DNA of 64,000 bases from Anoplopoma fimbria (GCF_027596085.1 NC_072452.1:8816790-8880789); one strand, 5' to 3'. Positions 1 to 12,336 are shown, counted from the first letter of the stretch. A program made the numbers and translations. The notes: generated from the sequence alone by a model not told the origin.

Positions 1-82
1 CCCTCTGAGGCAAATTTGTAATTTGTGATTCTGGGCTATACAAAATAAACTGAATTGAATTGAATTGAAATTGAATTGGAAT
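1..82 (+). repeat. 3' tail of a dispersed fish retroposon
   Basis: The stretch reads GGGCTATACAAAATAAACTG and then runs into several GAATT units, ending near 80. A 'gggctata..aataaa' segment followed by a short GAATT repeat is a common 3' end of interspersed repeats in teleosts, which is family knowledge and not a database match. Only the tail is present because the body would lie left of the window. It sits inside the inferred synuclein intron 2. Confidence 0.5.
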
Positions 83-1912
83 ACCCAGCGTCAGGGAATC
101 AATGTTATTGGCTGGTGACTGTAGAGCTACCAGCAGGAGTGTCACTGGATATTTGGGCCCTCTGAGAGCAGGCTCAACAACTGACAAGATAAATATCAGT
201 AATGGCTGGCAGGTTCCAGGGCTCTTGTCCAGCTCTGAGTCCCCTGACTCATCTGGCCCTCCCCCCATTCCCCCGTAACAGACCGACTGTAAGCTAACAA
301 GCAGAGCTGGCCAATATGGAAGAAATGAATGATCACAAATGCCATGGGGTTTGTCAGTATAGACCTACAGCTTGTGAAATATATGAAATCACATGAATTA
401 CAATAAAACAAGACATTGCTCATCGCAATTAATTGTGCGGTAAATTACTTGAATTTTCAAGAAAAATTGCTATACATGATCTACTTCCAGCCTCTCAATC
501 ATGAAAATATATATTCTGATTAATTGCTAATGCAAATTATCATTAGTTGAAGCCCTAGATATATTAAAACCAAAATATACAACTCAAACTAGGTTCTCTA
601 AAATAATTAATTGAGTTTGGTATTCATTATTTAAACAATAGAACTGGTTAGCACTAGCTACCGTGACATCAAAATTCCATTATTTCATAATGATTTGGCA
701 CCATTAAAGAATAACCCTAAATTATTGACCAGCAACACAGATAATTAAATCCTGCATAGCACAACCCTACACATGAAGCGTAAAGCTGGAAAATAAAAAC
801 TGTGAAAGATTATCAAAGATATTGAGACAATCATTTGTCAGTTTCTAATGCTCCTTTGCCCGACTGCTTGCTAACCTTTTTCAGGTGTCAACCCACCTTC
901 ATGTCACATGTGTTTATTTTAATAAGATCTAAAGCAAGTGAATTGGATTAGGCCAATAATCTAATGCACATATTCGGCAATTGAACTTTAAACTTGTGCA
1001 ACAGAGGCACTGATCTGTGCAAAGAGCCGTAATGGTGTCCATTACAAATTAAACTGCACTGCAAAGGACAAAAGCTGAGGCCTTTAGTCTGTTTGTCTCA
1101 AGGAGGTGAGACTGTTTTACAATCTGCTGCCGTCCAATGCGCTGACATGTGGCAAGAGCTGCTCCCACCATCCCACCATCCTGCTGCCCCACCCCCATCC
1201 CTGCTCCCATCTTCTGCCTGTAGCCCAGACAAGTCAGGCGAGAGGGCACGAGGACATTCAGAGCCCTGTATTACATCACGCACGTCAAAATAACTCCTCA
1301 TCCCAATGCATCCATTTAAAAACAACTTATAGTACAGTTTGATAATACATAGGGTAAAATCAGTAGTTAATATACTGCATCAGCCTGCATAAGTAAAACA
1401 AGATATTGATCAACTGACAGGCAGATTTATTTATTGAATCACTGCTGACTTATTACGCTACTCTGAATGAGGACTGCATTCAGTTGTACTTATTATGCCG
1501 TACACTTTCACACACATATCAGTCATTTTTACTTACACCACATGTTGAGTCCAATACTACAGTAGTTAAACATAGAAAATTTTGCATGAAGGTGTAATAT
1601 TGAAATTTAACTGCATCATGATGGTGGTGAACAAGAGGTTAAAGACTAAGTAATGCATACAGCCAACTGGTAGCTTACACGTCTGAGGGGAAGCAGGATT
1701 CTGCTATTTATTGGGCTAATGAAGGTGGTTATTGTAAAATGTAACCATTTGTTTTAGGACATAATGGGGATGCTGCAGGAGCTAAATTATAAAATATTCT
1801 CTCTGCTGATCTGTCACTGCTCATGCATACTGTATAGGAGGAGCATTAGCAGACTCAATGTGCCTGTGATTGCATGTAAAATAACCTGAAAACAGATGTG
1901 TGATCGACTTAC
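83..1912 (-). other. Synuclein intron 2 (part), no exon found
   Basis: This lies downstream of the exon 2 donor on the minus strand and should be intron 2. I searched it for the short third synuclein exon (a further KTK-type repeat between AG and GT) and found nothing, so exon 3 is probably beyond the left edge. Around 720-1045 there is an AT-rich block with several ATTA/TAAT cores and a CCAAT box (positions 952-956) that could be regulatory. Around 1080-1275 the DNA is more GC-rich and pyrimidine-biased, without a credible exon. Confidence 0.5.
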
Positions 1913-2033
1913 CTACAAACATAACTCCTTCTTTAGTCTTTTCAGCCGCAACCGCAACTCCCTCCTTGGTCTTCTCTGCTGCCACAGCCATCCCTTCTTT
2001 CGCTTTAGACAAACCCTTCATAAACACATCCAT
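1913..2033 (-). CDS. sncb: Synuclein coding exon 2 (N-terminal 40 residues), probably beta-synuclein
   Basis: Read on the minus strand from the ATG at 2033, this exon gives [14 protein letters not shown] followed by two near-identical 11-residue units of the type [11 protein letters not shown] and then VMFV, with the last base starting a Gly codon. This is the amphipathic, lipid-binding N-terminus of the synucleins, small presynaptic proteins that bind curved vesicle membranes and chaperone SNAREs. The Met is in a strong Kozak context (A at -3, G at +4). A pyrimidine tract and CAG place the acceptor just before 2046, leaving 13 nt of 5'UTR in the exon. The donor is G|GTAAGT at 1907-1912. The exon end after the first base of Gly41 matches the vertebrate synuclein gene structure. 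Fish beta-synuclein seems the best fit because of the [10 protein letters not shown] doublet and MFVG, but alpha-synuclein is possible and gamma less so. The rest of the gene is outside the window. Confidence 0.92.
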
Positions 2034-2194
2034 CTTGGCCGAGTAACTGTGGAGAGATGGACCATACCTGCTGTCAGTCACCATCACTGCTGTCACTATG
2101 GACACATTTTATATATATATATGCACGTGTGGCGTTTAATAGCTCATAATAATAACCATCTTTGGGTGTATAATTTCTATCTATTTCTACAAAC

Positions 2195-2238
<44 letters not shown>
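2195..2238. repeat. Compound (CT)n(AT)n microsatellite
   Basis: About nine CT units run directly into about twelve AT units. It lies in synuclein intron 1, roughly 150 bp upstream of exon 2 on the minus strand. The open frame across it, with runs of Tyr-Ile or Arg-Glu, is an artefact of the repeat. Confidence 0.95.
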
Positions 2239-2551
2239 GGGTCTATCAGACGACCATACGTTACAGTAAAAGAAGGCAGCAGCGCCTCCTGTGGTAGATC
2301 CTGACAGCTGCACATCAGGCTGTAGTAAAAAAAACCCTCTGTTCACTCATGCATTCAACCCCCTTTTGCACATCCTCGTCAGAGCATGAAATATTCAGAG
2401 GCAAAAAGATTTCAATGAAATGGTTAATTGTGGTGGCGCTCATTAATTATTGCTCGCCTGTAATGCTACCCTCAGATGGCAGGGCTGCGACTGAGGGGGT
2501 ATTAAAAGAGCAGGCCGTATTAAAGGGACTATCAAATGATACCAGCAGGAA

Positions 2552-2552
<1 letters not shown>

Positions 2553-2584
<32 letters not shown>
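2553..2584. repeat. (TA)n microsatellite
   Basis: An uninterrupted TA run of about 13 units, preceded by AAATATAAA, in synuclein intron 1. Confidence 0.95.
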
Positions 2585-3085
2585 GCAAGGGCATCAAAAC
2601 GATGCTGGAGGGGGAGGGAGAGAGGGAATCACGATCTACACTATCATATTCCCACGCCTTTACGGTTTAAGCGTGGACTTATGTGGATGCAATTTGAGCT
2701 CGTCAGATCACACGCACGGAAACATTTAAATAAAACAGACAAGGCTGCACACCAACAGCTCCAATTGTCTTATTGCATTTCACACCAATCCATTTCCAGT
2801 CCCACCCTGGGTGTTGCAGGTCAAAGCTTTTAAAAAATGACCACATTGCATATCATTTCCCCGATTACCATCCCTCACGTTTGCATCGGTGCCTGGCTGA
2901 CATTTATTATTTTTCATACGCCAAAATGGATAGCGAAGAGCAGCCTATTAAATTCATAAAAAGGGATGAGGGCACGATGCAAACCAGTGTCTTCACATGC
3001 ACGCTCCTCAAATGGTGGTGACCTCTATGCGCGTTAAAAGTCTCATCCTAGTGCAGTGACGCATAGAAAGGAAAGGAGTGCTTAC

Positions 3086-3240
3086 CTATTTACAAAGAGA
3101 CGTCGTCTTGTCCCCTTATGGTTCAATCGCGCAGTCGAGTCACACTATCGTCTGAATGGGAGATAGTTTCAAGTGATCACTAGGTGGGCCTTCCTCGGGC
3201 TGATCTCCACCAACAGGGACGGCCCCCTTCACGGCGCGGA
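3086..3240 (-). other. sncb: Probable noncoding first exon of the synuclein gene (5'UTR)
   Basis: On the minus strand a complex, CpG-containing segment ends in GTAAATAG|GTAAGCAC, a good splice donor at 3084-3085. Vertebrate synuclein genes start with a noncoding exon separated from the ATG exon by an intron, so a donor about 1 kb upstream of exon 2 in the right orientation fits. The segment has no long open frame on the minus strand. Its left boundary is set by the donor; the right boundary (transcription start) is a guess based on the GGCGCGG patch near 3233-3239. It could instead be a chance donor, in which case exon 1 is elsewhere. Confidence 0.45.
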
Positions 3241-3440
3241 TGAGACTATCACGTCGTCCCCTCCCTCCCCCCTTTTCTCTCTCAACCATGGTTCACTCCA
3301 CTATTGATCACCACGAGATGTCAACTTGTACAGCAAGGGAAATGACTTTAACAGAGCCCACACCAGCTCATCGTGTCCCTTTGTCTTTTGCAGAAGTTAG
3401 ACCCGGTGTACATGACAAAAAAATGAAATAAAAAAATCAT
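3241..3440 (-). promoter_or_regulatory. Putative core promoter region of the synuclein gene
   Basis: This lies immediately upstream (minus sense) of the inferred exon 1. It contains CACGTCGT (3249-3256), a long C/T-rich stretch at 3257-3285 and an ATTGATCACC segment. There is no clear TATA box at the expected distance, which would suit a dispersed-start promoter. The call rests on position and base composition only. Confidence 0.3.
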
Positions 3441-3943
3441 ATCTGTAAAGTGACTATATGAATATTATGTTATATGGACACAATACAATTGTCATATTGT
3501 GCAATAATAGGCCATCCGGGTGGGAGTATCACCCATTTGTCAACATTTGATAAATGAAATGATAATGATGATATTTATTTTTTTATTACTTGACCTACTT
3601 TTAATTGTTTCTTTTGGACTCCATTTTGGATTACATTTTTGCTGCCCCCACCACATATTGCACTAAAACTGGTAGCATTTTTATTGCCTTTTAATTAAGA
3701 AATGCAACCACCATTCTATATTAAGGTAATGTCATATAGTTTTTTTGGGATCAATATCTTAACTGCCCCCAATTTGCAGGTCGTGTTACAGAATAACTAT
3801 GTACTCTCGTGAGGTGGAAAACGTTTTAAATCAACTACCCCACTTCTGTTTAATGTGCCAACACTGACATGCGTAGAACAGGAGTGTGATCGGGAGGGTG
3901 ATACCATTTTGAGTAAGAGACGGGGGTTCATTCATACACACAC
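3441..3943. other. AT-rich DNA, no gene seen
   Basis: Low-complexity AT-rich sequence with short T-runs. No open frame, repeat family or motif cluster that I can support. Confidence 0.5.
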
Positions 3944-4266
<323 letters not shown>

Positions 4267-4469
4267 ATATTCAGGGATAGGAAATAATTTTAATTTCTAT
4301 GAAAAACAAACCAAACGACAAACAGGTCAATGAATACAAGATCAAATAATACACTTTGGTATAAGGCTAAGAAATAATGAGAAATAATGAATATATATAT
4401 ATATATGAATGTATAGTATTAGTCCTTAATTGTAATTCAATGCTATGCGGTCAATAACTCGTGACTTTT

Positions 4470-4745
4470 CCCTGTAGGCCTATTCATTTACGTCCGCAGT
4501 GGACTCGTCTCAGCCAATCAGAGCAGAGGATGACCTCAGATGGAATCATGGCGGAATATCGGAGTGGATGAGGTTTTGATGCTTTCTAGAACAGTAATAA
4601 ACACTACATTGTGATAATAACGCTGTTGCTGGATACTACACGTTTCCCAATGAGATGATTTGCAGCCTCGACGAACCACCCCCTCCTTTTTACCCCCCTC
4701 TGACGTACATACAGTGACGCGGTCCTCCATGTAGTGGGAGAGTAT
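4470..4745. promoter_or_regulatory. CCAAT- and CpG-containing promoter-like patch
   Basis: In contrast to the AT-rich surroundings, this 275-bp patch holds about twelve CpGs, two CCAAT boxes (4514-4518 and 4647-4651), an ATGGCGG motif (4548-4554, a YY1-type core that is often near a start site) and a half-CRE TGACGTAC (4701-4708). The ATG within ATGGCGG opens a frame of only seven codons, and the minus-strand frame of 64 codons is unrecognisable, so no protein is called. It may be an alternative promoter of the synuclein gene, the promoter of a noncoding RNA, or an enhancer. Confidence 0.4.
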
Positions 4746-6365
4746 TTACGAAATCATCCTTCTTCCCCAAACTCCCCCCTCCAGTTTGAGGAAATCCCAG
4801 ATAACTACCTCTCCTTGAAATGGCCCTGTCTTGTCTGATCTGGTCTCGTCGAGCATGAGTAGGCAGGATGTGGCCATTATGTGCCATGACCTGTGAAGTA
4901 GATAACCTCGTAAAGTATGACCACCATTCTCTCCTACAAAGAGAAATGCAGAATAGCTGTGCTGTACCAGCCCAAACTATAACATTCACCTCCCATGTAT
5001 TAGTTGTGCTGCGAGAGGAACAGCCCTTTAAAGATGTTCTTTTTCACATGGCTTTGTGGGTTTTTGTAAACAACCATCATGACCTTATTTTTCATCCTAC
5101 CATCCATTACATATTATGTGTGATTTGTGAGCTGAACCGTATCTGTGCTTTGGGCAGTAAGGAAGTATTAAAGCTCCATCCTCCATTGAGTACCAGTCAG
5201 GCGCTGTCCAGAGTCCTGAACTGAATTGTGTCTCTGTCCATGGTGCTGAAGCCAAAATGACACAGGCCTGCAGGATAGGATCTAACTCATAAGGGGTTAT
5301 TAATGTCTCCCTTTAAAACAATTCAAGAAACTTAACGAGCAGTTAACCCTGTTGTCTTTTAAAACTGCTTTAGGTTCAGAGGCACAGGAGATACATTCAA
5401 TATCTTGGTTTCCTCACAGACTGTTGGAACTTGTTAGCTGCAGCTGCCCTCTTGTGGTCTTTTGTGAGAATAGCATGTCAACGTTTAGCATTTCCAGATT
5501 ACTTGACTGATATTGCATATGAAATCAAATGCAAGAGTTGTTTTTATGAAACCACATCATTACGTTCATTTATACCCTTTAATTAATAGTTAGTAAACAT
5601 GCAGTAGCTCCATCTTAGCATCTCGTGTTAAAAATATTTAAAGCAGCCTTACCAAATTCATCTCATTAGTTAGAACAACAACAACATGAATATTAATAAT
5701 CCCTATTCAGGTATAGTTCCTGTTCAAAATTAGTGGGTGGATGTTTGCTCATGCATTTTAATGTAAAGCAAATAAAATGTAATATATCTTCACTGTCAGG
5801 GTGGACATTTGACTTATGCTCACCAAACACAAGATAAAACAAAATAAAAAGCAGACAAGTAGTTAGCGGAAAAAAAACATAGACGTGGTCATATTACACG
5901 TAAAAACAGTTCATGTCTGTGGCTTAAATCTTCTGTTATACATTGCTGAATTAAAAGTATTGATGGCACTTTGGATAAGGAGTCATTCAATTAAACTTTA
6001 GTTGCCAGAGGGACATTATAGTGCCTCCCTGAGCTCAAGAGCTCAAACTGACTGAAGCTAGAATACCAGGATACTCAAAGCTTTCTTCTTTGTCCTTTCT
6101 GTAAAAAGTTGAGTTAAGGGCTCTGGAGGTTTTCCTTTTTTTTTCCCTATACAAAGTTGCTGTGAGCATCTCTTGAAAATGTACAATATAAACTCTTTTA
6201 CACAGATTCAACATGTTGACAAACATGTGAATCTGGCTCTGTTTTCAGATCGTATTTAGTGCAGATACTTCATTTTTAGTCTTTGCCGCATTCATTTCTT
6301 GCTGGCAACTACGACACAATATTTGATGTGCCTTAATGTGGGCCACATAGGCAGCTAACACTTAT
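4746..6365. other. Gene-free intergenic DNA
   Basis: Open frames are short and unlike any family I know. The one notable site is a CTCF-like motif at 5443-5457, listed separately. The segment from about 5500 to 6000 is AT-rich with no structure that I can name. Confidence 0.5.
5443..5457 (-). promoter_or_regulatory. Candidate CTCF-binding site (reverse)
   Basis: The minus strand reads CCACAAGAGGGCAGC, which differs from the vertebrate core CCASYAGRKGGCRSY at one position. The match is seen directly; binding is inferred. Confidence 0.5.
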
Positions 6366-6835
6366 GGGTCTGTTCTCTCCAGAAGGAAACTAAGCTAATG
6401 TCATCAGCATACTTAAACTTCTTAAAATCTTAGATATTTCTCATTGATGATAAATCCACTGGTAAGGAGAGAGAATAGTGCAGAGGAAAGAACATAGCCT
6501 TGTCGGCAGCCTTAGCTCCCAGGGAGCATGTCTGACATGCTGACACAGACCCTTCGTGGGCAACGGGAAAGAAAGTCTCTCATCCAGAGAACGAACCATG
6601 TATTGATGTTGAGATCAATGAGCCTTTTCAGGAGAATATGTCTTTCCATTGAGTTAGAAGTTGAGCTAAAACCCAAGAGTAGAACTCTGACATATCCTTT
6701 GGAATCCATTAGCTGTTCAGTAACTGCAAGCAGAGTCAGCACAGCGTTGTCTCAGCTTATTATATATTCAAACTGGAGTGGATCTAGTATAGCGGCCTTA
6801 GTGAGGATCAAGAGGCTGGCCAGAACCCGTTTTAG
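6366..6835 (-). pseudogene. Relic of a non-LTR retrotransposon reverse transcriptase
   Basis: On the minus strand, translation in shifting frames gives the ordered landmarks of a LINE reverse transcriptase: LDPLQF (6764-6787 region), then AVLTLL, then VRVLLLGFSS with WFVLWMRDFLS and RRVCV (open frame 6512-6742), then the QGYVLSS block, and finally the catalytic YADD motif encoded at 6400-6411. The spacing is right for the fingers-palm core of a jockey/CR1/L2-type element. Stops and at least one frame change occur before and after the 231-bp open piece, and one aspartate of the FxD motif has become glycine (LLLGFSS). No endonuclease domain or 3' tail is recognisable. This is a dead 5'- and 3'-truncated copy; the exact clade cannot be settled by eye. 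Confidence 0.85.
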
Positions 6836-8780
6836 TTTGCTTTTAATGAAATGTGCTCAATACTTAAAATTTCCGTGCATAGAACCGAGAAACTAATTAT
6901 AGTAAATAGCCATTTCAATATACCAATACCATTTTGATTGTTGAGCTGAAGGAATAATCCATGATTTAAAATATCCCATAAGTATGCCACCCATTCATTT
7001 GCCCCAATTATTCTCTCTTGATTTTGTGTTGTTTTATTAATCAGGACAAGCTAAGCTATGTTTGTAAAGGTCAGAGAGTGGACAAAAAAGACTGAATTAT
7101 TACTAAAGCAACATTTCCCTTTTCTATTTAGATTCTGATTTTACTTAAGTACATTTTCACTGTACTTAACCAGCCCCCCTAAAATAAAAAATACATTGGG
7201 CAGTAGGCTCCTCTCCCCAAAGGAAAGTACTGAATGTATGAGAGAAAAGTTGCTAGTGACATAGTTACTAAGACGCTAAAGTAAGGAAGGTTTCAAATCA
7301 GCCGCATTGGGTTGTGCATGCTACTTTAACAATGTGTGCCTGTTAGTAAGTTAGTAAGTTAGGAAAAAACAATCTCCATGTTATACATGACTCATATAGT
7401 CAATTTACTGGGATCTATACATATACAGTAGAAGGCATTTGCTTCAGCCAACAGTTGTTATGTAATAGTGACTTGTCAGATTGATTTCCCGTTACAATGA
7501 TTCTCTCAAGAGGTATTTTCAGGTTCAGGCTTCTCTCACTGTGATATGAACTGCCACATTCAGGCCAGTATAAATACAATCAGATATAGATTTCACTTCT
7601 GTGGTCGAGGTAACTTATAATTGTGAGGATTGACATGTATGCCAAAATCTGAGCCCTGTGACTTAAAAGGGCGTTCAAACTGACATACTTAAGCCTATGT
7701 GGTTGTGTGATGCAATAACTGCCCAGTTTGAATCCTTGAAATACAAATATTCTTAATAACCTTTCTTAAATAGTGTTTCTAAATAATTTGTCAAGACGTA
7801 AGACATTAAAAGCATTTCAATGAACAGCACTTTGCAAAGCCTCCTCTCAGCGGGTTAACCATATTTGAATAAGAGGAGCTTGCTATACGAGCCCGTTGTT
7901 CAGCCTTTGAGGACTTGGTTTTCCCATCCATTAAACAGATACCCCCTCACTACACTACCTTAACCTGCACACTTCAAAGGAAACAACGTGCCCAGAGCAC
8001 ATCTGAGCTCAAAATCACGAAAATTGAATAATGCTGCTTCTTAACTTCCATTTTCTTCGTTTTGTTTGCAGATGATTGTGGCTGCACAGGTTGGTGTTAA
8101 TGACAGCATATCTGAAGTAGACTGTGCAAGCTCCACAGAACCAGCGGCAGGCCAAAAATAAAGGTGATTCACCATGCCTTACATTCTGGGGAATAAATGT
8201 TGAAATAAAATGTTCTCCGTCTGCAGTTCCAAAATTGCTAGCACAGTCAGATTTCTTAGCCTCAGTCGGCAGTGGTCTTTCAGCCACAGTGAACCCGCCT
8301 TTATCTATCATGACGTCTTTACACCCTGAGCTCCTGCACAATGCTTCTCCTTTTTTTACAGATCCACTGAGTGGAGTCGGCCAGTCACAGCGAGCATTAT
8401 ATAATTCCAATCAATCTGAGTTATAAAATCTTGACACAGGTCAGGCCGCGCCACAGCTGAAATTTACAGCTGTTTAGATTGCAAGTCGTTTTCCCCGTGG
8501 CATGTGCATACACACTGCATCTGCCTTCTGGAGCTGAGTGAAAATAAAACCCTGCCTGTGAGGGGGACTTCAAATCTGAGTTTTACTCCCTCTTAAATGC
8601 TATCATGAGTGATTGGGTACATTTACCGTATCAGAATGCATTCATATACTTTAGGCTGCCATAAACTGTATGAAAAAAAGGAGGGAGGGGGTGCTTGCAG
8701 CAGGTCTTTGAGTAGGAAACATTCTTGACATTTTTAAGAATGATGGAAAAAAAAACAGCAAAGTAAGGTAGCACTCAACA
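6836..8780. other. Gene-free DNA with a small repeat scrap
   Basis: At about 7135-7175 the phrase TTTTACTTAAGTACATTTTC resembles one part of a dispersed teleost repeat better preserved at 19.7 kb. At 8040-8080 a pyrimidine run ending TTTGCAG looks like a splice acceptor, but the frame behind it closes quickly on the plus strand. Overlapping open frames on both strands at 8015-8426 have no recognisable product. Confidence 0.4.
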
Positions 8781-8795
8781 CCTCTAGGTGGCAGC
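8781..8795 (+). promoter_or_regulatory. Candidate CTCF-binding site (forward)
   Basis: CCTCTAGGTGGCAGC matches CCASYAGRKGGCRSY at 14 of 15 positions. It faces the reverse-oriented candidate at 13279-13293, so the two are convergent. Confidence 0.5.
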
Positions 8796-9673
8796 AGAGA
8801 CTGTTTATCTTCTCCAGAGGTGTGATTACTATTCACAGCACTAACCAGGGTACATATCAACCCCAAGACATGCGTGAATCGATGCAGTTTAATGTGTGCA
8901 CGGTTGCACAGAATGAAATATTCACTTGTAAATGACACACCTCCGGAGGTTGAGTATGGATGTTATTAGACCTGTCATCACCTTGAGCCGTCTGAGCTCT
9001 CTGTGTCTGTATGCATGTTCAAGTTTAGAATCAACATCCAAAAAGGGAAATTAAGATAAACTTTCATCTCACATTTAAGATGTATTTTTATGTCACATAC
9101 TGTAGCCTAATCACTGTTAATGTCGTAATGTGCACCGTTTACGGCTGTAGAGGATTTGTGCTCTATTTGTTTACAACACCCGTCTGTGTTTGTCATACAG
9201 AGCATCGCTGTGACCTCTCCATATCTCTTAAGAATACACCAACGCTTTTAATAATGCCAGTTAATTTATGTAACACTTGTTGTTAACACATTTGTTTAAG
9301 TGTTCCTTTACCCACTGTGTACATTATACACACTGTGGGCAAGTCTACAGTCTGCTGATCGAACTATCCTTTGGGTATAATAACGGATGCACTAAAATTA
9401 AAGGCATTATGCAAATTGTACATACAAAGTGCCCAAAGCTATTCTCCATCTTCTTTATGCATGCAGGCTTAATTCAATGAATCTGTGTGAGAGCACTTTC
9501 CCCAACGATTGGACTCGATATACAGCACCTGAATGTAAGCCAAGCTATACAGATTAACAATGTGAAGTACTGGAAGCAATATAACAATTATGTCATAGCA
9601 ATTTGTTAAACTGTCTCAAGGCTGAGCGCATGAACAGAAGGTTAACTTATGGATTTTGTGTGGCTGCATGACA
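8796..9673. other. Gene-free DNA
   Basis: Ordinary AT-rich unique-looking sequence; no exon, repeat family or motif cluster recognised. Confidence 0.5.

Positions 9674-10298
<625 letters not shown>

Positions 10299-10365
<67 letters not shown>
10299..10365. repeat. (GA)n microsatellite
   Basis: About 33 GA units, purine only on the plus strand and pyrimidine only on the minus strand, so triplex (H-DNA) formation is possible. Confidence 0.98.
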
Positions 10366-10366
<1 letters not shown>

Positions 10367-10577
10367 GAAAGAGTCTAGCATTTAAAGCGACTGGCTCAGC
10401 CTGTTGGCTTCCCAGCAGATGGTAGTGCAGCATCACAGAGGAGCATCTCACAGAGCAGGATGAAAATGGTGCAGGAGAAGAGCTGTCTGAAAATGAACGC
10501 TGCAGATTCCGAGGTACCAACCTTAATGGGATAATAGGGTAATATCTTACCTACACCATCATTGTGCAAGGCAGCAC

Positions 10578-10581
<4 letters not shown>

Positions 10582-10613
<32 letters not shown>
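10582..10613 (+). repeat. A32 homopolymer
   Basis: Thirty-two consecutive A residues. It could be the tail of an old retroposon, but the upstream 300 bp shows no recognisable body and I see no flanking duplication. Confidence 0.9.
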
Positions 10614-10615
<2 letters not shown>

Positions 10616-12304
10616 AACAAGAATCACGAATGACAGCAGTATATCTTTCAACATCTCCCATATGGTGTACCCAGGGGGACGATTAAAAGTGGAGCACATT
10701 GATAGCCGGGGTGCAATGAATGTATGTGCGCATGGCTGCAGTTTTGAATCCAGTCACTTACGTAAATGAATCTAGGATTGAGTGCAATCATAATATTCAA
10801 ACTGCAGATTAAATACTTGATACGGCAAGAGCAAAGACAACCAGCTGGGTTAACAGAGAGCAAACAAGGAGCAGAGCAAATATCAAATGAGCTTACATCA
10901 GATACGTCAAAAGTGCTTACAAGGGCCTTGTTTGCATCACAAATAGCATATTTTACGGGAGGATTTGGCTTTTTTGTTTCATCAGACTTTGCTTTGTTGT
11001 GTGGTATCACAGGTATTTTCATGTCAAATATAAAGCACTCTCTACCTGTTTACAAAGCTAGAGCACTTTGCTATTTCAGATTTGGCATTTACAAATTTGC
11101 TACGCAGTAAGTGCATGTTAAAAGCGAGATCAAACTGGCTGAATCACACAGGTTTCCAATTGCCTCTGCCCTTATACAGAAAGTCAAGTATTGTTTCTGT
11201 GCTGTATAGCATGCCATTTGGGAAATATCTTGGCTGTCTTTTAGCTCTATATTGGATGGGAACGAATAGATTCACACTCTCAAAAGTGCTTGAAGAAAGG
11301 GTGGTGAAGGAAGCTTGTCACAGTGTAGCAAAAGCACCAAACAGGCTCAGAACAGCAAGTGGCCATATACAACAATGTAGCATTCTCTGTGCCCACCGAA
11401 AAGGAAAGAAGAAGGCAGGATGTCGTGCTCTGGTGATGCAATGCAATGTATTAACAAGAACAGAGGAGTATTTAAGGCGAAACACATCGCACAATATATG
11501 TTCTGACAAAATATATCAGTGCAGGAAACATCAGCCACAAGTTCTAAAGCAGAGCTGTATCCTTTGAAGTCCTGCAAAATGGCTCTCATCAGATGAGAGC
11601 TCTACAGACTGAGACATCCAGCTTATAAAAAATGCTGTGATTGGAAACCTGGTAAGCTAATGAGTTTGCACTTCTATCTTCTCAATTTGTACAGGCTTTT
11701 GTGCCAAGGCCTTTGAGGCTTTTCTGTGCCAAGTCGTGTAATACTATTCTCATTGTTCGCCTGAGAATCTGACACTTTTTTTCGTGAAACTTAGGGGGAC
11801 TCCATCTCCAAACTTTTTCACATGGGAAAGACAGGGAGGCAGGGAAAATCACTGTGAATTATGGATATTGCTGCAGTGAAATGAAGTTGACAAAGAAATG
11901 GCGTAAAAAAAAAAAAAATCCTGTCATAAATGGCTCCAAAGGATGGATATTTTACAGCTGCATCTGAGCTGCAATGCGGCGTTACAAGTCATAAGACGTT
12001 CTTGTTAAAGACTTATGAAACCATAATTCTCCGTCCCCTTCTCCTTATGTCAGCCTAAGAGCCTGAACTCCAGCATTCTTATAGATAATAATCATCTGTA
12101 ACTATTAACTATTGGCTCCTCAAATAAAAATGTGTATATTAGAATCTCATTTTTGTTGTCAGAGTTGTTGCTGTAGATGCAAAAATAATTAATGGCTGGT
12201 TGTGTGGTAGTCATCTACCTCACCCTCTGTCTTCCATCTTTCTCTTTTGGTTTGTCTCTGTCTAAGCAGACCGCATAACTAAATGAGCTACAAATGAGAT
12301 AGGG
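10614..12304. other. Gene-free DNA with two unassigned open frames
   Basis: Plus-strand frames at 10766-11110 (114 codons) and 11082-11567 (161 codons) are the longest here. Their composition is irregular, I see no domain, signal or repeat, and frames this long are expected by chance a few times in 128 kb of strand. Short A-runs occur at 11906-11918. Confidence 0.4.

Positions 12305-12330
<26 letters not shown>
12305..12330 (-). repeat. T26 homopolymer
   Basis: Twenty-six T residues. No retroposon body or target duplication is evident beside it. Confidence 0.9.

Positions 12331-12336
<6 letters not shown>

Larger units (their letters stand above)
2047..3085 (-). other. Synuclein intron 1
   Basis: This is the interval between the inferred exon 1 donor (3084-3085) and the exon 2 acceptor (2047-2048). 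It carries several short microsatellites, of which the larger two are listed separately, and a short AT run at 2110-2122. The part from about 2600 to 3060 is complex sequence without a recognisable exon. Open frames here are short and show no family resemblance. Confidence 0.5.

Noticed and set aside
83..1912. Synuclein exon 3 inside the window
   Set aside because: No KTK-type repeat codons between AG and GT were found on the minus strand.
2280..2310. CTCF-like site in intron 1
   Set aside because: Only 11 of 15 positions match, with a mismatch in the GGCGC core spacing.
8040..8426. Plus-strand exon after the TTTGCAG acceptor-like site near 8070
   Set aside because: The frame behind the site closes quickly and the nearby 100-codon frame has no matching donor or recognisable product.
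10766..11567. Two adjacent plus-strand frames of 114 and 161 codons
   Set aside because: No domain, start context, splice signals or codon texture; frames this long are expected about once by chance in this much DNA.
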